A stretch of 64,000 nt of DNA from Enterococcus sp. 5H (GTDB lineage Bacteria; Bacillota; Bacilli; Lactobacillales; Enterococcaceae), in contig NZ_AMDP01000036.1 in assembly GCF_028128615.1 (NCBI RefSeq), positions 33,105 through 97,104 of the forward strand, given 5' to 3'. A model generated the notes under the pieces. That model saw nothing but the letters and a program-made list of their open reading frames with translations. It was not told where the DNA came from and made no database searches. How positions within the stretch are numbered: position 1 is the first letter of the stretch; every line of letters begins with the position of its first letter. The translations under genes were made by a program, and so were the position numbers. Positions 61,821 to 64,000 of this stretch are shown here, piece after piece.

Positions 61821-61849
61821 TTGACTTTAAGTGGAGCTACTCGTATAAT
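61821..61849 (+). promoter_or_regulatory. Consensus promoter of the leader-acetyltransferase unit
   Basis: TTGACT (61821-61826), 17-base spacer and perfect TATAAT (61844-61849). One of the best sigma-A promoters in the window. Confidence 0.8.
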
Positions 61850-61898
61850 CAACTTTGTTTAACAAGAAATGCGCTATAAAATTATTGGAGTGAGTAAA

Positions 61899-61955
61899 AT
61901 GTTTCGTCGATTAAGACAACTAAAAAACGTTTCAACTGTAACAGCTTCTAAGTAA
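61899..61955 (+). CDS. Leader peptide upstream of the CatB-like gene
   Basis: An 18-codon ORF, MFRRLRQLKNVSTVTASK, with GGAG 8 bases before its ATG, placed 35 bases before the acetyltransferase gene. Its last codons (GCT TCT AAG T) form the 5' arm of a perfect 10-bp hairpin whose 3' arm ends at the ribosome site of the next gene. This is the layout of translational-attenuation leaders of cat and erm genes. A stalling motif is not one I recognise. Confidence 0.6.
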   Translation: MFRRLRQLKNVSTVTASK

Positions 61956-61990
61956 AGAAACCAATCTAACTTAGAAGCGAGGAAATAAAA
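61944..61990 (+). promoter_or_regulatory. Attenuator hairpin adjacent to the acetyltransferase ribosome site
   Basis: GCTTCTAAGT (61944-61953) pairs with ACTTAGAAGC (61969-61978) around a 15-base loop. GAGG, the Shine-Dalgarno, is at 61979-61982, stacked on the helix, and the ATG is at 61991. A ribosome held in the leader would open the helix. Confidence 0.6.
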
Positions 61991-62650
61991 ATGAATAAAC
62001 AACCTATTTTTGAAAAATGGTCTGATACAGTCGAGTTGAAAGACTTAGTAACAAATCCTTTAATTGAAGTCGGTAAAGCTTCCTATTATTCCGGGTATTA
62101 TGGAAATCAATCGTTTGAAGATGGCTGTGTTCGTTATCTTTGGGGTGACCCTAAAACAAAACAAGCTTTTAATCCGATCGAGGATTTCGGCTGGCGGCTC
62201 GATAAACTAATTATTGGAAATTATGTCTGTATCGCAGGCGGTGTCACTATTTTAATGGGTGGTAATCATAATCATCATCCAGATTGGATCACAGTGTATC
62301 CTTTTGTCAGTCACGTAGAGAAATCCTATGAACCGAAAGGGAATACAGTGATTAAAAGTGATGCATGGATAGGAATGAATGCTATGATTATGCCGGGAAT
62401 CACAATTGGTGAAGGTGCAATAATCGCTGCTGGCTCGGTTGTAGTAAAAGATGTTTCACCATATACGATTGTTGGAGGAAATCCTGCGAGAGTCATAAAA
62501 AAACGTTTTTCAGAAGCAGAAATCAGCATGTTATTGGAATTACGCTGGTTTGACTGGACAGAAAAGCAGATCGAAGCAGCAAAAGATTTGTTGATGAGTG
62601 GAACCATTTCTGAATTGCATAATTACTATAAAAAATATATTTTACGTTAA
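61991..62650 (+). CDS. CatB-related O-acetyltransferase (xenobiotic acetyltransferase family)
   Basis: A 219-residue left-handed beta-helix (hexapeptide) acetyltransferase. Near the start VGKASYYSGYYGNQSFEDG and DKLIIGNYVCIAGGVTILMG match CatB/Vat xenobiotic acetyltransferases; the catalytic His is in GGNHNHHPDW. WIGMNAMIMPGITIGEGAIIA and PYTIVGGNPARVIKKRF follow. CatB acetylates chloramphenicol and Vat streptogramin A, but many chromosomal relatives have unknown targets. The leader and attenuator suggest inducible expression by a ribosome-directed drug; this is inference. Confidence 0.85.
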   Translation: MNKQPIFEKWSDTVELKDLVTNPLIEVGKASYYSGYYGNQSFEDGCVRYLWGDPKTKQAFNPIEDFGWRLDKLIIGNYVCIAGGVTILMGGNHNHHPDWITVYPFVSHVEKSYEPKGNTVIKSDAWIGMNAMIMPGITIGEGAIIAAGSVVVKDVSPYTIVGGNPARVIKKRFSEAEISMLLELRWFDWTEKQIEAAKDLLMSGTISELHNYYKKYILR

Positions 62651-62745
62651 TAAAGAAACTAGTAAGGGTTAAAAGTTGGTTGCTATTCTCAATAGGGTTT
62701 TCCAAAATGAGAAATCTCAACTAAAATGAATAAATTAGACAATGC

Positions 62746-62792
62746 AAAGTACCGATAAGGAAAATGATTTCTTATTAGTACTTTGTTTTTTT
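62746..62792 (+). terminator. Terminator after the acetyltransferase gene
   Basis: AAAGTACCGATAAG (62746-62759) pairs with CTTATTAGTACTTT (62771-62784) with one mismatch, then seven Ts. Confidence 0.8.
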
Positions 62793-62908
62793 ATGTAAGT
62801 AAGAAATTATAAGGAAATTTAAGTTTATTATCACAGCTATTATTCTGTACAAAAATACTGAATCTTATTATACTAGTAATCAATAGAGGTCATAGGGGGG
62901 AGATAAAA

Positions 62909-63166
62909 TTGAAAGATTGGAAAAAAGAAATCACTGCACAGCGAATACTCGCATTTATTTGTTTGGTTCTTGTTATCGTTTTTGTTATTCAAAATAGACA
63001 AAGAGCAGAACTAACTTTTATCTTTTTTTCTATCAAATTACCATTTATCCTTTGGGTAGTTATTTTATATGGTGTGGGGATTGCTACAGGTTGGGCGATT
63101 CACCGAAGCAAGGGAAAAAAAACACAAGAGAAAGAGGCAACTAATTCAGAACTTGATGATATTTAA
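62909..63166 (+). CDS. LapA-type (DUF1049) membrane protein
   Basis: An 85-residue protein with two helices: ILAFICLVLVIVFVIQNRQR and LPFILWVVILYGVGIATGWA, separated by the QNRQRAELTFIFFSIKLP segment typical of LapA/DUF1049. It starts with TTG behind GGGGGGAGAT. Function unknown; E. coli LapA works with LapB in envelope control. Confidence 0.78.
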   Translation: MKDWKKEITAQRILAFICLVLVIVFVIQNRQRAELTFIFFSIKLPFILWVVILYGVGIATGWAIHRSKGKKTQEKEATNSELDDI

Positions 63167-63228
63167 CTATTTAAACCGGATCTAAGATTTTGTTGAGATC
63201 AAGTTGAGGTATGAAGGAGGAATTTGAA

Positions 63229-63330
63229 ATGATCGATGAAGAACTAGCTCTTATGATACCTTGGGCTATAGGTGCTATACTTGCTGTATTAGCAATAGTA
63301 ATTTTTATAAAGAATTTCCGGAAAAAATAA
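63229..63330 (+). CDS. Small single-span membrane peptide
   Basis: A 33-residue peptide: acidic start MIDEELALMI, one hydrophobic helix, and a basic end KNFRKK. AAGGAGG is 9 bases before the ATG, a strong ribosome site. It follows the LapA-type gene by 62 bases and may share its transcript. No family assigned; it could also be a type I toxin-like peptide. Confidence 0.5.
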   Translation: MIDEELALMIPWAIGAILAVLAIVIFIKNFRKK

Positions 63331-64000
63331 GTTAGAAGTGAAATACGTTGGAAAGGTAATTTATTGTTGTTTTTCTTATTATTTAATTTCCTAATATTTA
63401 GAATTTAGCATAGAATAGTTAAATAAGAGATTGGACCTTTATGAATAACTAGTTCAGAATAAAAAAAATTGTGTTGAGATGCATATGTCGTCAACAAAAG
63501 TGTTAATAATTGCTAAAAAGTTGTAATAGTAGCGTTCTTGAAAGAATTGTTTTTATTTATAGTTAATGAAAATAACAGTTAATGTTCTCGCTTCGATTTT
63601 CACTAAGATGAGAATAAATTCTGAAGGATAAACTAGTGATAGAAGAGGTACGTTGCTAATCAGATAAAAACAATTTTTTATGATGCCCAAGGACTACAAT
63701 TAAGCACGATTTATTTTAGTTGCATAATTTTGTAAGAGATTATTATAAATATCTTATATAATGACAAAATCAAACAAAAATGTCTGTTCATACGACAAGA
63801 ACAGGCATTTTTTGTATTTTTATCAAGTTATAATGATATAGAAAACAAAAATATTTTAAATGAGTATTCAAAAAAAAAGATTTTTTCTAAGAAAATAGAC
63901 GCAGAATGCTTGTGTAAATATGTTAAAGTATGTATCCAAGCTTTTTTGGGTAGTATATATGTAACAAACTATGAATCTTTGTATAATGTATGTTATGTTA
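63331..64000 (+). other. AT-rich stretch without a supported gene
   Basis: 670 bases to the window end hold no supported gene. A hairpin AAAAATGTCTGTTC with GAACAGGCATTTTT (63776-63789 with 63799-63812) and a T-run is a plus-strand terminator. A TATAAT at about 63757 precedes it closely. The rest shows nothing I can support. Confidence 0.5.

Overview
The window reads as chromosomal DNA of a low-GC Gram-positive coccus, most likely an Enterococcus. The evidence is the dlt operon end, a Cna-B-type surface adhesin, an AA10 chitin-active oxygenase like those of enterococci, an Mga/MafR-like regulator, an AhpF-like protein with the domain order seen in enterococci, and the usual rpmG-secE-nusG and rplKA-rplJL neighbourhoods. 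I do not assign a species. No rRNA or tRNA gene was recognised.

Layout. 1-1.4 kb: end of dltC and all of dltD (D-alanylation of teichoic acids). 1.5-10 kb: a 1441-residue wall-anchored adhesin, an M42 aminopeptidase, a DUF975 membrane protein and two small secreted or anchored proteins including a LysM protein. 10-19.5 kb: metallo-beta-lactamase-fold hydrolase, lipoate ligase, the C30 carotenoid pair crtN-crtM behind a clean promoter, O-methyltransferase, HhH-GPD glycosylase, amino-acid racemase, and the ahpC/ahpF-like peroxide pair behind a PerR-like box.

19.5-29.1 kb is an accessory island. Its two edges carry the opposite ends of an IS3-family element in the same orientation. Inside are a type VII secretion LXG toxin operon (now broken by a nonsense codon and a frameshift), a mazEF-like toxin-antitoxin pair, a tiny hydrophobic peptide gene that looks like a type I toxin with an antisense RNA, a tyrosine recombinase plus an inverted copy of its 5' end, an SDR enzyme with an AraC regulator, and the decayed remains of a Tn552-type transposon whose resolvase-like protein lacks the catalytic residues.

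29-46 kb returns to core genome: DEDDh exonuclease, exonuclease III, Gfo/Idh oxidoreductase, murB, CBS-ACT protein, rpmG-secE-nusG, lipoprotein hydrolase, a LacI-regulated nucleoside/ribose operon (regulator, nucleoside hydrolase, permease, acetyltransferase, ribokinase), serine dehydratase (opposite strand), then rplK-rplA and rplJ-rplL with their leaders. 46-64 kb: AA10 oxygenase, acetyltransferases, small stress proteins, 23S rRNA methyltransferase, recX-mutY, ntdP, esterase, AI-2E-type permease, CorC/HlyC-type protein, Mga-like regulator, prfC, a CatB-like acetyltransferase with an upstream leader peptide and an SD-adjacent hairpin, and small membrane proteins.

The most interesting signals are regulatory or mobile: the leader-peptide attenuator before the CatB-like gene, the putative type I toxin/antisense locus, the operator-terminator-operator arrangement before the nucleoside hydrolase, the dyad at the crtNM start site, the split IS3 element with its decayed LXG and Tn552 cargo, and several orphan terminators that suggest small RNAs.
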